In this document: one piece after another, positions 19,533 to 31,862 of the stretch
Layout of the letters: each line of letters opens with the position of its first letter
Numbering within the stretch: the first letter of the stretch is position 1
Source of the DNA: Siphonodentalium dalli
Taxonomy: Eukaryota > Mollusca > Scaphopoda > Gadilida > Siphonodentaliidae
Reading direction: 5' to 3'
Length of the DNA: 64,000 nt
NCBI GenBank assembly: GCA_032622095.1
Contig: CP136066.1
Span: 3,867,784-3,931,783 of the forward strand
Made by a program: the position numbers and the translations under genes
The notes under the pieces: model-generated
Told to the model about the DNA's origin: nothing
What the model saw: only the letters and a program-made list of their open reading frames with translations
Database searches by the model: none

Positions 19533-21632
19533 TTAATTCCCAGTGATGCACCTGAGCTTGGCTTCATAATAAGTCTTCTTCGCCTCTGCAGCTGCTTGCT
19601 TTGTGACAATAAGCTTCATCTTGGCCTGGTGTTCTATATCCATATAGGCTAATGCCTTGTCCGTTTTTCTCCAAAATAGTCGACTTCTTTCGACCCTGGC
19701 GCCCCAAAGACAAACGGATGATTCTAACTAGATGAGCCACATCACTGGAAAGAAGCATGATATATGGTCATTGTTACTACCACAACAAAATCTGAAATCT
19801 GATGTAAAGCACAAGATCCCCAACATTTGAAATTAGAGAAGAAAAAATTATATTATGAAATATTGCATATGCAAATTATATTTTAACATTTATTATAAAT
19901 TTTGACGGACATTGTCTGTTGGGGAAAGCCCCAGTCCCCACTATGCCATCATATCACCCGCAAAAATAAAATCCCTTACTAGTCTTGTCTAACTGCTGGT
20001 GAGGATCCATCATGTTGAATAACAGATACATTCCTAACCAAGTCATGTAGTATATTGTGCCAAACTAATATCCAAAAACAGCATGAAATGTTAAAAACAA
20101 TATCGATGATGTTGCAATGCGACACGAAGACATAAATTGTGTTGCAGTGTCAAGTGATTCAAGAGGTATAACTCTAACAGTCACTCATTCATCAGTGATT
20201 CAAGTGGTTGAACTCTACCGCGCGTACAACCATCAGCGAAAGGATACTCAATCACATTCCATCCAAATGGATGCGTATATAATGGTGCCACTTTTCGTAG
20301 CCGACGTGGTTCAGTGCGGGGGGGGCACATGGTCCAGTGCGTGTGGTATTAACGGGTGCAAATGGAATGTCTGCGAGCTTGGGAGTTTGATGCACGTGCG
20401 TCAAAATTTAACATGCTAACGGCCCCGACACTGACGCGGTAGGGGGTCTGTTGGGACATCCAACTCTGCACTACCCTCCCCCACTCTTATGGAATCAGGC
20501 CGTAATTCCAAATGTGGGAGCCTTCATGGTCATACCCACAATGTGATGGAATATTAAACTGGTACTTATATTCGAAAATTGTTAACCTGGAACCCACCCA
20601 CTGTTTAAGTCATCAATTGACGACTTAACCAAAATGCCAGACGTTGAACCATGTTGAACTTTATGTCTGGGAAAAAAAACTTGTTTTCCGTTGAAATAAT
20701 CTTACATTTGCTACGAAAGTCAACCTCAACATGTATGAAACACAGAGCCGTTGGGACATGGGTTGGGGGCGTCTAACTCTCCAACTTTGGTCCAGTGTTA
20801 ATACAGTTGAAAATTTTAACTCCAACGTTATGGGGGGTGTAAGGTTGTACAATTTGGAAAGTTTTAAATACCATTTGAACAGTTGCAAGAACCAGGGAGT
20901 TTATTCTGTTCATTCAAGTGGGGAGGGGGCTGTTGAAAATTTCAAGGTGGACACCCCCCCCCCCCGACGGAGACGCCATAGCCATGTCTGGTGGTGTTCA
21001 TATTCGCTATACTAAATATATTACCTTATCGTTGCAGTATCCATTCCAATGCTTGGTTCTGTGTTAGTATGAGCACAAATCACCCCATTTGGGCCTGCAA
21101 TTGCGGGTTCTGGAATGGCGGGCTCCTCGTGGTTAGGCACCACACTGATTTGGCTCGCCTGTAGTGGTGTTGCTTGCTGTTCCGTGGAATCGTCATCATA
21201 ACGACTTGCTACTTCAGAGAATTCACCAGGAACCATGCCAACAATACGAGCCGTGTCATCATCAATTTCACCCACTGTAGGAGAACCCCCACCAGTACCA
21301 TTAACATCCAATTTCTTGGAACGAACTGTCTGTTTCGCTTTGCCTTTAATTCTTCGCCAGGACTCTCTATACGCAACAGCTTTCCGTTTAGGTTTATCCG
21401 GGTGTCTTTCGTGCATTGTGTTGACTATCACAGCCCATGCCTGGTTTTTGGCCCCTTGGTTCCTGCTGTCTGTCGTCTTCTTCTCCAAAGTAGCAATATC
21501 GCTGCCAACTAGGTCCAATAATGATGCTTTCTCATCTTCCGAGAATGCGATACCGCGCCCTTTGTGTTGGGTGCCAATAACGCCAGACTCAACCTGAGAT
21601 ACCCCTCGAGTTTTGGCTTTTGCTTTCGGCAT
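19533..21632 (-). CDS. Harbinger Myb/SANT-like DNA-binding protein, two exons
   Basis: Exon 1 (21632-21025) begins MPKAKAKTRGVSQVES and carries a Myb/SANT-like domain of the NAIF1 type. Its marks are FSEDEKASLLDLVGSDIATL, NQAWAVIVNTMHERH and RKAVAYRESWRRIKGKAKQT. The exon ends ATAAG/GTAATA. Exon 2 (19695-19533) follows an acceptor TTTGGGGCGCCAG in matching phase and encodes a coiled-coil-like end (DKALAYMDIEHQAKMKLIVT, AAAEAKKTYYEAK). The total is 256 residues. In this family the Myb-like protein binds the transposon ends and carries the nuclease into the nucleus. It is convergent with the nuclease and 105 bases away. The start was set at the first ATG. Confidence 0.75.
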
Positions 21633-21952
21633 AGCTCCTTTAATTTCGACAATACACAACCGCGCACCAAATAAAAAATATTTCCAACGAGATCACACGG
21701 TAACGTCGTGCAACCCTATAAGGAGATAATTGTGTTGTCACAATTTTACGGACGACCGATCGTCAAAAAACGCAACATCAAAATACACAGGACAATTAGT
21801 ATCGATCCAATCTGTGGAGTGTGTTTTCCTTGTGTATTTCTCGCATATACCCATGGTTATATATAATTGTAATACGACCCTGCCTAACTATGCTTAAAAG
21901 CCATGTCCTGATTGGCCAGTGGCCCGAGTTACCATGGCTATCTCGTTCCAGT

Positions 21953-22000
21953 TTTGTGGTACAATTCAACTTTTTCCAATTGTACCACGAAAAAAATCAA
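21953..22000. repeat. Short inverted repeat TTGTGGTACAATT
   Basis: TTTTGTGGTACAATTCAACT is followed by CAATTGTACCACGAAAA, a small stem-loop. It shares the GTGGTACAA core with the larger hairpin at 22774. Confidence 0.5.
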
Positions 22001-22572
22001 AACAATCGGTTTATTCAGATCGCCGCACGCGACTTTTCCCGTCTTTTCTAACTCCGCGCAAACGGGGCATCAACGGAGTACACCCGCACCCGTAACCCTT
22101 TGATTGAATTTTGCTACATCTTGACAATATTGCGAATTTTCTAGCGATTTGTCGCTTGAAACCAGTTTGGTTGCCAATGAATATGGTCCAAATGATGTTA
22201 TGGTATATTGATATATGTTACGACCAAAGAAAGTTACTTAATAAGTATATTAAATGACAAAATAAATCCATGCCCATGGGGCCGGGCTGTGCATTCGTCG
22301 ATTCGAATCTCGATCATATTCGATATTTCGGAATCAAGTTGAAAATGAAAGCGTTTGTTCACCAGTACAGAAGGGGAATAAGATTAGTTTAGTAAACTAG
22401 ATCATTTAGATCGTTTTGTGTAAGGAAAATGGTCCATAGTCGATGATCATATTCATGTTGTCCCAACAACGTTCAAAACAGAAATGACCGCATCGTATTT
22501 CCTGTACTATTTAAATGAAACGCACGGGCGCCGCTGAAAACACATCGTTTTTTAGCCAATCACAACGATTAT

Positions 22573-22615
22573 TTCTAGAAGAGGTGCCTCGAAAAGTCAA
22601 CGGGGGAATTTCATA
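22573..22615 (+). repeat. Dispersed repeat, copy 2 (see 1466)
   Basis: Same core AGAGGTGCCTCGAAAAGTCA followed by CGGGGGAATTTCATAAC. Confidence 0.55.
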
Positions 22616-22773
22616 ACAAGACAAGACACCACCAGAGTACTCCATGCAAAGTAATCGAGTACGCCCAATACGAATTACACCACGAAATGTTTTCTCACCT
22701 GAGACCGAAAAAGCGCAGTATTTCGTTGACTATTCAGTCGAATTGTGACCATAAACTTTCAGTCGTATTACAA

Positions 22774-22922
22774 AAGAAATAAATACACGCTGTATCGGTG
22801 TGTATGGTCAAGTTGTACCACAACAAAACTGATTGTGGGACTCCGCTACGCGTCGTCCTACAATCAGTTTTTTGTGGTACAACTTGACCATACACACCTC
22901 TACACCGTGTATTTATTTCTTA
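22774..22922. repeat. Hairpin MITE of about 150 bp
   Basis: AAGAAATAAATACACGCTGT at the left pairs with ACACCGTGTATTTATTTCTT at the right. The pairing continues inward through GTATGGTCAAGTTGTACCAC and CTGATTGT to a loop of about 20 bases (GGGACTCCGCTACGCGTC). It is non-coding. No clear flanking duplication is seen. Confidence 0.75.
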
Positions 22923-23806
22923 AACAAGCTACGAACATCTGACTGTCAGTGTTTATAAGAGCAAAGATAGGCTGGAACCAGCTGGACGGGAAATTCTTAG
23001 ATAGCCTGGACTCTACAACATCATTCCAGGTGTATATACAGGAAAACATCTAGCGCCTCCACACCCATAGTAACACGCCATAACTGGTTCCTACGACGTA
23101 CCACTACATAAACAGAAACATATCTACAATTCCAACTTTACAAAAACACAGACCATCCCGTGTTCATCAATTTTCATTGAAACGTATGGATATGATACAT
23201 TGTGATTATTCGCCATGTTATTGTCAACTTACCGGTATTACGATATTTAACAGAGTACACTATTGGTTGGATGTTCTTTGATATATTTGGCTGACTCATT
23301 GATGTTTCATGGAAAATGTGCGACTACAGGAGAACATTATCGCCAAGTCACTGTGCACAGTTATTATCGGATCTGCTGTTGTCTTGAAGGTTCCAATCCC
23401 AACTAGCTGCTATCGATACCGGTATATACAGTACCAGTCAAAAGAAGTGGTATATTAAGCGCGCTATTTTCGTGCTCAATATCGCAATTATATTGCAAGT
23501 GGAAATGCTTATAAGCATGTCGCTTGTGATATTACTACAATATTTTGCACTTAATATCTTAATATTTTGCGCTTAATATTGCGACATCTTGCACTAAAAA
23601 TTGTGAAATTTAAATCAAAAGTATTACTTCTTCTATATTGTTTATTGTATAAATAGAGACTGTTTTATATATGTATATAATTGTAGTTGTAAATGCTATA
23701 TGTACACTATATGCACAGTATGTATCTAATATTATATAAATATAACACTACTGGGTCTGAATGAAATTTAGAGCGCTTAGTATCGCAATATTTTGCGTTC
23801 AATATT
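22923..23806. other. Non-coding, with recurring TTTTGCGCTTAATATTGCGA motifs
   Basis: No gene is recognised. Between about 23440 and 23600, and again at 23770-23800, variants of ATATTTTGCGCTTAATATTG occur five or six times in both orientations. They resemble the CTTAAGCGC motifs of 55.0-55.5 kb. Confidence 0.45.
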
Positions 23807-24461
23807 TCAATTCAATTCAATTCAATTATTTAATTTCTCATTTCCAATGCAATGGCATTTTGAGATTTACAAAATATTGCGCTGGTCCCCCACTCCAGAA
23901 ATGAATGGGTTTCCAGCGCTAATTCATCAAGCATGCGTCAATATGGCAATCCGAAATACATAAATAATTTAAATATACATATAGCAAAGCTCTGTGAAAA
24001 CAAATGTATACATTAGTACAACAATGGAAATGGATATAATCAAACAAGGGACGTGTTTTTGTCGATAAGGGTGCCGATAAATTAAACGTGTACCTATTTA
24101 TTCTGGGTGCTATGTTTATATAAATATACTATATGTATGGGGGACGGTATGTTCTTATACGTGTATGCCGTGCTATTCATGTAAATATTTCATCGTTTAA
24201 AATTTCTTCTTTTTTTTGTTTAAATGAGCACATGACAGAAGTAAGTACTTCATATACTGGCTAGAGTGTACAATTTGTGGATATTTTAGCCTAAATATAT
24301 ATTAAACTTGTATATTAATAGTTCAAACTTTGGAACGAGTATGATAATTATGTAATTGTATGTCACACAACAATAGGATATACCTGAGTACCGATAACGA
24401 AGTTGCTTTGGATCAGTATCGGTACTGACAGTTTATAAATTGTGTCAAGAACATTACACAT

Positions 24462-27400
24462 TCATCGCATGACTTGTACCTTGTGGTTGTCAAAGAGTTG
24501 TGCCATTTTAAATGTGTTCGGATGACTCCAGTAATATTTCGCAATATACTTAGTACGTACGTCTGTATACGCTTCGCATTCCAATAGAGCGTGATATTCA
24601 TCTCCGATGATGTTTTTGTTGCACGAAGTGCATGTTCTTTCATGTGTAGGGAGACCAGCCCAGTTACCAGTTTCAATGGGTAATCGGTGATTTCTAGTAC
24701 GAAATTTGAGCATTAAAATTGCTTCTGATGTTCTTAGTTTCGCCAAATATGGTTCTTGTCTGAAATAAGGTTTGATGTCGACATAGAATTTATATTTATC
24801 AGACGATTGAATGGTAGTGAACCATTCATGGATATAGTTGTCGTTTAACTGTTCCGTGATGGCATGACTGAACAAGTTTAGTGAACCCACACAATGCGAA
24901 TCCCATATACCGTGTAGACCAATCTCATTCAAAATAGTTGACACATGGTTGATCCATGACGACTTGTTGTTCATAATTTTGTCCCGCGGGCCAAATCTAC
25001 TGCAAAATGTCCAGTAAAGTAAGTAGTTGATCTTATCCCGGCTGCCACTAATGAGTTTGGCCCAATAATTCAAGATCCGTTGTTTGATTCTGGTCGTAAC
25101 TGGGTACATTCCTATCTCGCCATAAATTAGTACATTCGGTGTTGATTTTTTCAATTTGAAGATATATTTTAGGAACCAAAGTTCAAGACGCTGTATAATG
25201 GCGTTATTCCCAAACCCCAGACCTCTGATCCATACAACAGGATAGGGATAATTGTTTTGTCGTATATATGTAGCACGCATTTAAGAGACAGGTTCAGACT
25301 ACGCATTTTGGAAATTAGTGCAAATATTGCTCGTTTGGCGTGTTGACACCTAATTTTTTTCTCTTCTACAAAGGATCCGTTGCTGGAAAAAGTAACACCA
25401 AGGTATTTGTAATGAAGTGAGGTTTCAATAGGTTGGCTATCCAAAGTGAATTTGTAGTCATGTTTCCGTTTTCTACCGAAAATTACTACATTGGTCTTAG
25501 CAATATTAATCGTTAGTTTCCATGTCAGACAATACGTTGAATAATCGTTTAACATGGCTTGCAGTCCATCTGCATTATCAGACAAGAGCACTGTATCGTC
25601 GGCATATAATAGACAAAATAGTTTCAGATAGTTGATGCTCGATTTGGTCTTAGAATTAGAAATTTCGATTCCACTTACCCTGTTTGCACTTAAAAAATCT
25701 TCTAAATCATTGGTGAATATGGAGAACAAAATAGGGGAGAGATTTCCACCTTCCGTACACCAAGTTGGCACGGGAATAGCTCAGAATTTTTGCCATTCCA
25801 GGTCACACATGACTTAGTATTTTCGTACATATTTGTTATCACATTCAATATTTTTCCATCGATCCCAATATCGAAAAGCTTCTTCCATAAACCCGCTCTC
25901 CATACACGATCGAAAGCTTTCGAAAGGTCTATGAAAGCACAGAACAAATTTTTCTTCTGTAATTTTACAAGATCTATGAGACAGTTTAGCGAAAATATGT
26001 GATCAATAGTGCAATAGTTCTTTCTGAAACCGGCTTGGTTATGAGATAGCAGTTTGTTATATTCTAGGAAGATCTGAACTCGGTTATTTAGAATTGAAGT
26101 AAAGAGCTTTGCAATACAGCTGGTTAGTGTTATCGGTCGATAATTTTGAGGATTGTTTTGATCTTTCGATTTGAAAAGCGGCTGTATTACCCCAATTCCC
26201 CATTCGTCTGGACATATGCCTGAATTGAGAATAATATTGAAAAATAATCGCAAAGGTTCATTTAATTGGCCCGATGCCATTTTTATGTATTCATTTTTTA
26301 TATTATCTATCCCACTGGCCTTTCCGAATTGCAATCGGCGTATAGCCTTCTCTATCTCGTCTTTTTCGATATCACGGTTCAATTCCGATAACTCTAAATT
26401 CACTGAATCTAAACTTATATATCTGTCGTCATTATTTTGGTCGTGTGATACATTATTTTCCGAAAAATAATCCCTAAATTCATTAAGCGACGGAGACGTA
26501 TTCGAGTGGTTCGTATGACTTTTACTACCTATGATCTTCCAGAACTCGCGCCCATTAGATGTGCGAAGACGAGAAATTTTCATTTGAGTTTCGTTATCAT
26601 ATTTGCGTTTGCTCATTCGCGTCACTCGCTTATACGTTGTTCTTGCATTACTGAGTCTCGTTCTGTTAGATTCGGAGCGGTTTCTTTGATATCGTTTCAA
26701 TTCGCGGCGGTAAAGTCTCCGACAATTAGCACAATCCCTGGAATACCAAGGCATACTAATTTTCCGCTTTTTCGACCGGTTTTCGTGACTCGTATGTGTG
26801 CCGAGAGCCAATGATGCAGTATCCAGATAAATAGACTTGAGTTTAGTATTGAGAGCTGAAATATCATGTGCCGATATAGGATTCTTACCGCTAATGCGTT
26901 CCAAATCTGTCGTGAACTGCGTGATTTCTGAGAGGTTAATTTTCGCAGAAAACTCAGCTTCTTTCTCCGAGTCCCAGCGATTTATGATTGATACGCTCGG
27001 CGTATTATTCATGGATGTGGCGGTAATAGTGGTGCACGCGGAGTGTTTAATTGTAGTATGATTGTCGGTATCCAGTGTGAGCTCGCATATGACTGGACGA
27101 CCATGACAGTCCGACAAGAAAGGATTGTGCCCGCCCACTCGGAAATTGGATAACAGTGTTATTGCTGACCACGATGATATGAGATAATCTACAACACTTG
27201 CTTTTTTGCATGTCAATCGACCAATATCTTTGTCAGCGCCCACTCTTCCGTTGGTAATACAAATTGCAGATGCTCTACACACATCGATTAATCTGTAACC
27301 AAAATTATTGGTGTGCTTATCCTGCGAATAACGCAGTGGAACATCTTCCAGGTTGAAGGACGTGCTTCCATCTCGCGGTTCTCCTGAGGTGAAATCCAAA

Positions 27401-27882
27401 AGTCTGGCGGTTCGTGCGTTGAAATCGCCGAAAAGCATTACATTTGGTCCGAATGATTTGATTGTGACAACTGTTGTCAGTAATAGATCGAAAGATTCAT
27501 TCGAGCTATATTTAGAACCTTCGGGTGGTATATACACATTTCCAATGAAAATTGGATTCTTATCAGCTTTTATTTTGAACCATATTACATACTTGTTGGC
27601 GACTGGTAATGGTTCAACTAGCCACGACAATTTATTTCGGACTAAAACGCACAGACCACCGGATTTAAACCTCTAAATTTCATGTCTATGTTGGATGATC
27701 AGTACCTCAAACCCCGGGATGTCAATTTTGTCTAAACTATCAGTTTTCGTTTCCTGAAGACAGATTATATCATACTGTGTTAAAAATGAAATGAATTCTG
27801 GATCTTGCATCCGTCCAATGATTCCCCCCACATTTAGGGAACATATCTGCAGTTTGAGGTCCGTCCTCTCACCCGCGAATTC
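24462..27882 (-). pseudogene. LINE ORF2: endonuclease / reverse transcriptase, with stop and frameshifts
   Basis: The sense begins right after the ORF1 stop in the same frame (EFAGERTDLKLQICSLNVGG), so ORF1 and ORF2 are separated only by one TAG. The AP-endonuclease shows NVGG, CLQETKTDS, FIGNVYIPP, LFGDFNART and the C-terminal SDCHGRPV. The reverse transcriptase shows GKASGIDNIKNEY, PLFKSKDQNNPQNYRPITLT, FCAFIDLSKAFDRVW, GNLSPILFSIF and CLLYADDTVLLSD. The C-terminus has CTSCNKNIIGDEYHALLEC. An in-frame TAG near 27674 and frame changes near 25740 and 25230 break the protein into three frames. The catalytic YADD is intact. It would copy its own RNA into nicked target DNA. Confidence 0.85.
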
Positions 27883-29576
27883 CTAGCTATGGGATACAGG
27901 TGTTGTTTGGGGTGGGTGGTTGGACGAACCTCCGGTCTTACATGGGATTCCATCAACATAGTTGATGGTGTTTGGAACAAAATTTGATGCACCAGTGGTG
28001 ACAACGCCAACCACACGGGAGCCTGCCATAGCTGTGGTGGGCACAGGAGCCGGTCCATCGCCAATCACAACAGACATCGCGGGGGCAGTCGATACAACCT
28101 GTGCAGGCATCGGACCGCCGACCGCGATGCCCCTCGTCACAGATGGAACAGACCCACCCACGACAGGTATACCAAGTGAACCGGGTGGCGCAGTCCCCAA
28201 CTGGAACCCTGGTTCTGAAACTGATAAAGACACATTTGGGAAGTTTCCCTGGTGTTGATACACAGTTCCGCCTCCGGTGGGGCCTCCACCACTGACCAAT
28301 CCAATCGGACCACCACACGCTGTGTTCATAGGTAGCGACCCGGCATAATATGTCGGTCCTGTCGCAAAGCCCTGTGGTGCGCCAACTGGCCCGGTCAGCA
28401 AGGGACCTCCCACCGGAGGAGGACGTGTGAAGCTGAACATGTTAACTGGTAACTTTTGAATGTTATGTGTCTGTCTGTCAGGGTACCAGCGGTATGTTGG
28501 TTGTTCGTCTGCATATACCAACGCGTTATTCACAAAAAGCCGGTCTCCAGCCACACGTGAGTTTTCACCTCGCCGCCTGGCGTCCTTAGCTATGGGCAGG
28601 AGCACCTGTTTACGGTATTCCTGAACCTCTTTGTGAAATTGCTCGTATACACGATCTTCATTTGGTCGATCGAGTCCCCTAACGGCTCGTTTGATTTGCT
28701 CCTTCTGGTTATATTTGGCGAACCTAGCTATGAGATGCCTCTTGCTGTGGGGTGTATTACGCCTATTTCCGAGCCTGTGAACATTTCCGAAGTCAATTTG
28801 ATCATTAATGGCAAGAGTGTTCACAACGAAGTCACGTAAGACGGCTTCTGTTGTTATATTGTTAGTTTCATCTTCGGTAATGCCCACCAAAATCAAGTTA
28901 TACTTCATACCGCGTTTCTCAATGTCTATCAAACGCTCGGTTGTTTGGATTTGTTTACCGTGAATCACATCAAGTTCACCAACGACATCATTGAATCGTT
29001 TGCACATGAAGTTTACCATTTGACCAATGTCGTTCTGCTTGACCACACTATCGTGAGCCATACGCGTATTATTGATAACGTCGCACTTAAGTTGTTGTAC
29101 ATCCATAGCCATTGGTTCTACGAGGTGTTCTACTGTTTGAAGTCGAGAACTGACACTCTTTACCTCATCATTCACTTGGTCAAGGGTGTCTAACCTTAAA
29201 TTGATCTTCTGTAACATTCTGTTATTATAGTGTCAGATTTATTGTCGCTAGGAGTTTCCATTTGGCAATGCTGTTGAAGAGTTGACATGGAACTTGCAGT
29301 GCTATTGGTATAGATAGAGTTATTGTTCGTGCCAGCGATAGTGGTTATGGGTTGAGTCATGTAAACAAAACATTCTTGATGTGTCGTAAGAGCTGGCAAT
29401 TGACTGTTTATGGACATGAGTGGTTCGTTTAATGCTGCATTTGCACTAGAATAAATAGAAGCGATCTCACCCAATGAACTTGACGGTGGACTGTACAACA
29501 TTTGTTCCTTCGCCGGTGGTGGTGTCAGCTCACTGCTCGCCTTTCTTTTGGTTTGATCCTTTTCGCCTTTCATCCT
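27883..29576 (-). pseudogene. LINE ORF1: coiled-coil RNA-binding protein (frameshifted)
   Basis: The N-terminal part (MKGEKDQTKRKASSELTPPP) runs to about 29200 in one frame. The rest starts in another at 29217 (MLQKINLRLDTLDQVNDEVK). A one-base frameshift at the junction is the simplest reading. A heptad coiled coil follows, then an RRM-like segment (GMKYNLILVGITEDETNN), the typical NVHRLGNRRN, and a C-terminal domain with LFVNNALVYADEQPTYRWYP. A Gly/Pro/Thr-rich tail of about 180 residues completes it, which is longer than in vertebrate L1 ORF1p. In this class the protein coats the element RNA and acts as a chaperone. Confidence 0.7.
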
Positions 29577-29800
29577 CGGAATTTCACAAATAAATTTTGT
29601 AGCAAATATCATCTATAGTTTCCCTCATGTATATACAACGTAACCGTGCAGATATTTCGGATGTCGATAGATTATAAAAGCTGTTATTTAAAAAAATATT
29701 GTAGACAAATTTAAACAAACGACCGGTAGCCACATCGACGCATGCGCAGTCATATTGCAATAATAAGCGGGACAGTTTTTGGAATTCTATAATCACACGT

Positions 29801-30440
29801 TTTTTTCTAAATTAATCACACTCAATATCACAATGAAGGTGCACCTAAAATTATCACTTCTTCTGACTGGTACAGTATTATCATGATGTACGGATTCACC
29901 TGTTAAAACAAAAAGTATGCCATTAAGATATTTTACATTTACATGCACATAAACTTGAGTTTTAACTGTGAAACATGTAGCTTTAGTCTTTGTATGGCTT
30001 AAAAGGGCATGCGATTCATGTTTTAGGATGATCGATATTAGTATTACTCATAACTGAATATTGATTGGTTTACTTATCAGATATTACTAGTATCGTTTTT
30101 TTATTTACAGCCATATTTATACAGTAGTTAGTGAAAGGCGAACACATTACAAGTGCGCAGCCTTTTTTTGGATTAAATTATATGAGGCAGATAACGTGCT
30201 TGATCCTCTGCAAACTGCAAAGTTTCATAAGTATCGTCTATTACTTTATGCATTGATGATTTACATTTCATCTAAACTATGATCATAACATAAGAACTAA
30301 GATGTGTTTTTCAGTTACGAATAATAACTAGTTTCGACCATTCAAAAACATATGAATCGTTACGCCTACCGGGAAATCATATTGTCACCATGGGAACCTG
30401 ACTAATTCTATGGTAAATTAGCAAATAAAGATCAAAACAT
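29801..30440. other. AT-rich non-coding
   Basis: No exon, RNA gene or repeat is recognised in this stretch. Confidence 0.4.
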
Positions 30441-30790
30441 TGGTGTTGAGCCATGAACAATACCATTGCTATGACCTTTATTAGTTACAGTCTTGATAAT
30501 AATTAAAGGGTGCTGAACCTTTAAAAAATACAACGGTCTGACAGTTACTGGTTACGGTATGCCAGTTACTTTAACGTTTTATACCGCATACCATGTTACG
30601 GCCTGACCGTATGTTTAACGATCAAATGTTGGCAGCGATGCTGCGCGGTCTCATATCGTTAAAGCAACGGTATTATACAGTGAAAACATTCTACGGTCTG
30701 ACCGTATGTTTAACGGTCAAAAGTTGACAGCGATGCTGCGCGGTCTCAAACCGTTGAAATGACGGGATTTTGTTTAACAGTGTATGCACG
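30440..30790. repeat. Repeat family with GTCTGACCGTATGTTTAACG units
   Basis: GACCGTATGTTTAACG, then GACAGCGATGCTGCGCGGTC and ACCGTT, occurs twice (about 30605-30665 and 30703-30765), preceded by shorter ACGGT/ACCGT pieces in both orientations. A diverged copy of the whole unit is at 56190-56405 (GCCTGACCGTATGTTT, then AACAGTGTATATGATG). It is probably a non-autonomous DNA element. Confidence 0.55.
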
Positions 30791-31644
30791 TCTGAATTAG
30801 GAGATACGTAAGTTTTAATTAAGAGATATTTGCGGAATATTATTTGCAATGTTTACCCACTACGCTTCTTGAGGAAGAAATACCGAGCACATATTTACTG
30901 TTTATTTATATAAATGTAGCGACCAAAACTGAGTCTGGGCTCAAAGTGAGATTTCAGTTGTGAAGACATAATAATATATTTCCAGTACAGTGTTACACAC
31001 TATGTTTAATGTGTTTATAGTTGTGTATGGTCACTCATGTGATGATTGTACCGACTTGGTTTATATATTTCAAAATTCGCGCAATATTTTCCCGGAGTCA
31101 ATACTGGAGTTGCTCCTTAAATCTCAATGAAACTTGAGCGCACACATAACTATTTGACTGCTAAGTGTTGTATGCATGTCGTCATAGAAACTCACATGAT
31201 GCAATAACATCAACGGCATAAAATATATCCTAACACAGGATAATGATATGAGACGTAAAACAAACGTGTAACGCATAGCAACGGTGCTGCAACCATTTGC
31301 CTTCAAATGCGCGTGTTGTTAGAAATAGAGATTCGGGGGTGGCCGAGAACACCACAGAATACAATGGTAAAGCTGTCTTAATTGTTAACCATAAAGAACT
31401 AAAGTCGAACAATTTGGGTCGTATATATACTATATCTGATGTTGTGGTAATCATTATATAATTCGACACTACCATTATGAAACGAGGAGACCACTTTTGT
31501 CGCACAGTAGATCGGTTGGCCAAAAGCATCAATGTCGTAATCGGAAAATTGTATTAGTTGCTACTGTTTCTTTCCATTGCCGATATTGCACATAGGGACA
31601 ATTAGGAATAATGAATTGCAATTTAAGTTCATTCGCAGCGGCAG

Positions 31645-31862
31645 TTATGGTAATGCTCTAAGTACTCGACTTCTTAACCACAGCTGAATTATTGGTAACT
31701 TTTCAGGATTTAGTCGGAACTATGGCATGTTGCCATTCATCGGAAAGCTCTCGGAGAGGAGCGCTTTCCGATGAATGCTAACAAGCCGTATTTACGACTA
31801 AATCCTGAAAAGACCCATAATGCTGCTGTGATTAAGAAGTCGATTACTTAGAGCATTACTGT
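31645..31862. mobile_element. MITE with long inverted repeats and GGATTTAGTC centre
   Basis: The left arm (TAATGCTCTAAGTACTCGAC, then CTTAACCACAGCTGAATTAT, then CAGGATTTAGTC) is mirrored on the right (GACTAAATCCTGAAAAG through to CATTACTGTA), with total arms of about 95 bases. The centre holds CCATTCATCGGAAAGCTC and its reverse complement. The arms match the tandem hairpins at 53.8-54.3 kb. The centre matches the GGATTTAGTC module of the palindromic element at 8864-8925, 10078-10150 and 11985-12045. Confidence 0.8.

Larger units (their letters stand above)
17321..21865. mobile_element. Harbinger-type DNA transposon (ends approximate)
   Basis: The region carries the two genes that define Harbinger transposons, arranged convergently: a DDE nuclease and a Myb/SANT-like protein. 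Just outside them a 22-base sequence, TATATATAACCATGTGTATA at 17321, recurs inverted at 21844-21865 with one change. This may be part of divergent terminal repeats. The exact tips and the expected 3-bp duplication were not found. Confidence 0.6.
23807..29800 (-). mobile_element. Near full-length LINE (two ORFs, decayed)
   Basis: The minus strand carries ORF1, then ORF2, a 3' UTR of about 650 bases and a terminal (AATTG)n run at 23807-23828. That simple repeat marks the 3' end. The 5' end was not fixed. ORF1 has an L1-like RNA-binding layout. ORF2 has endonuclease, reverse transcriptase with YADD, and a C-terminal CCHC-type knuckle. The clade is left open. Confidence 0.8.

Noticed and set aside
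21174-21597. Plus-strand frames of 112 and 120 codons
   Set aside because: Both are antisense to the Myb-like exon.
27953-28318. Trp/Cys-rich frame of 121 codons and nearby plus-strand frames
   Set aside because: They overlap the Gly/Pro-rich tail of LINE ORF1 in other registers.
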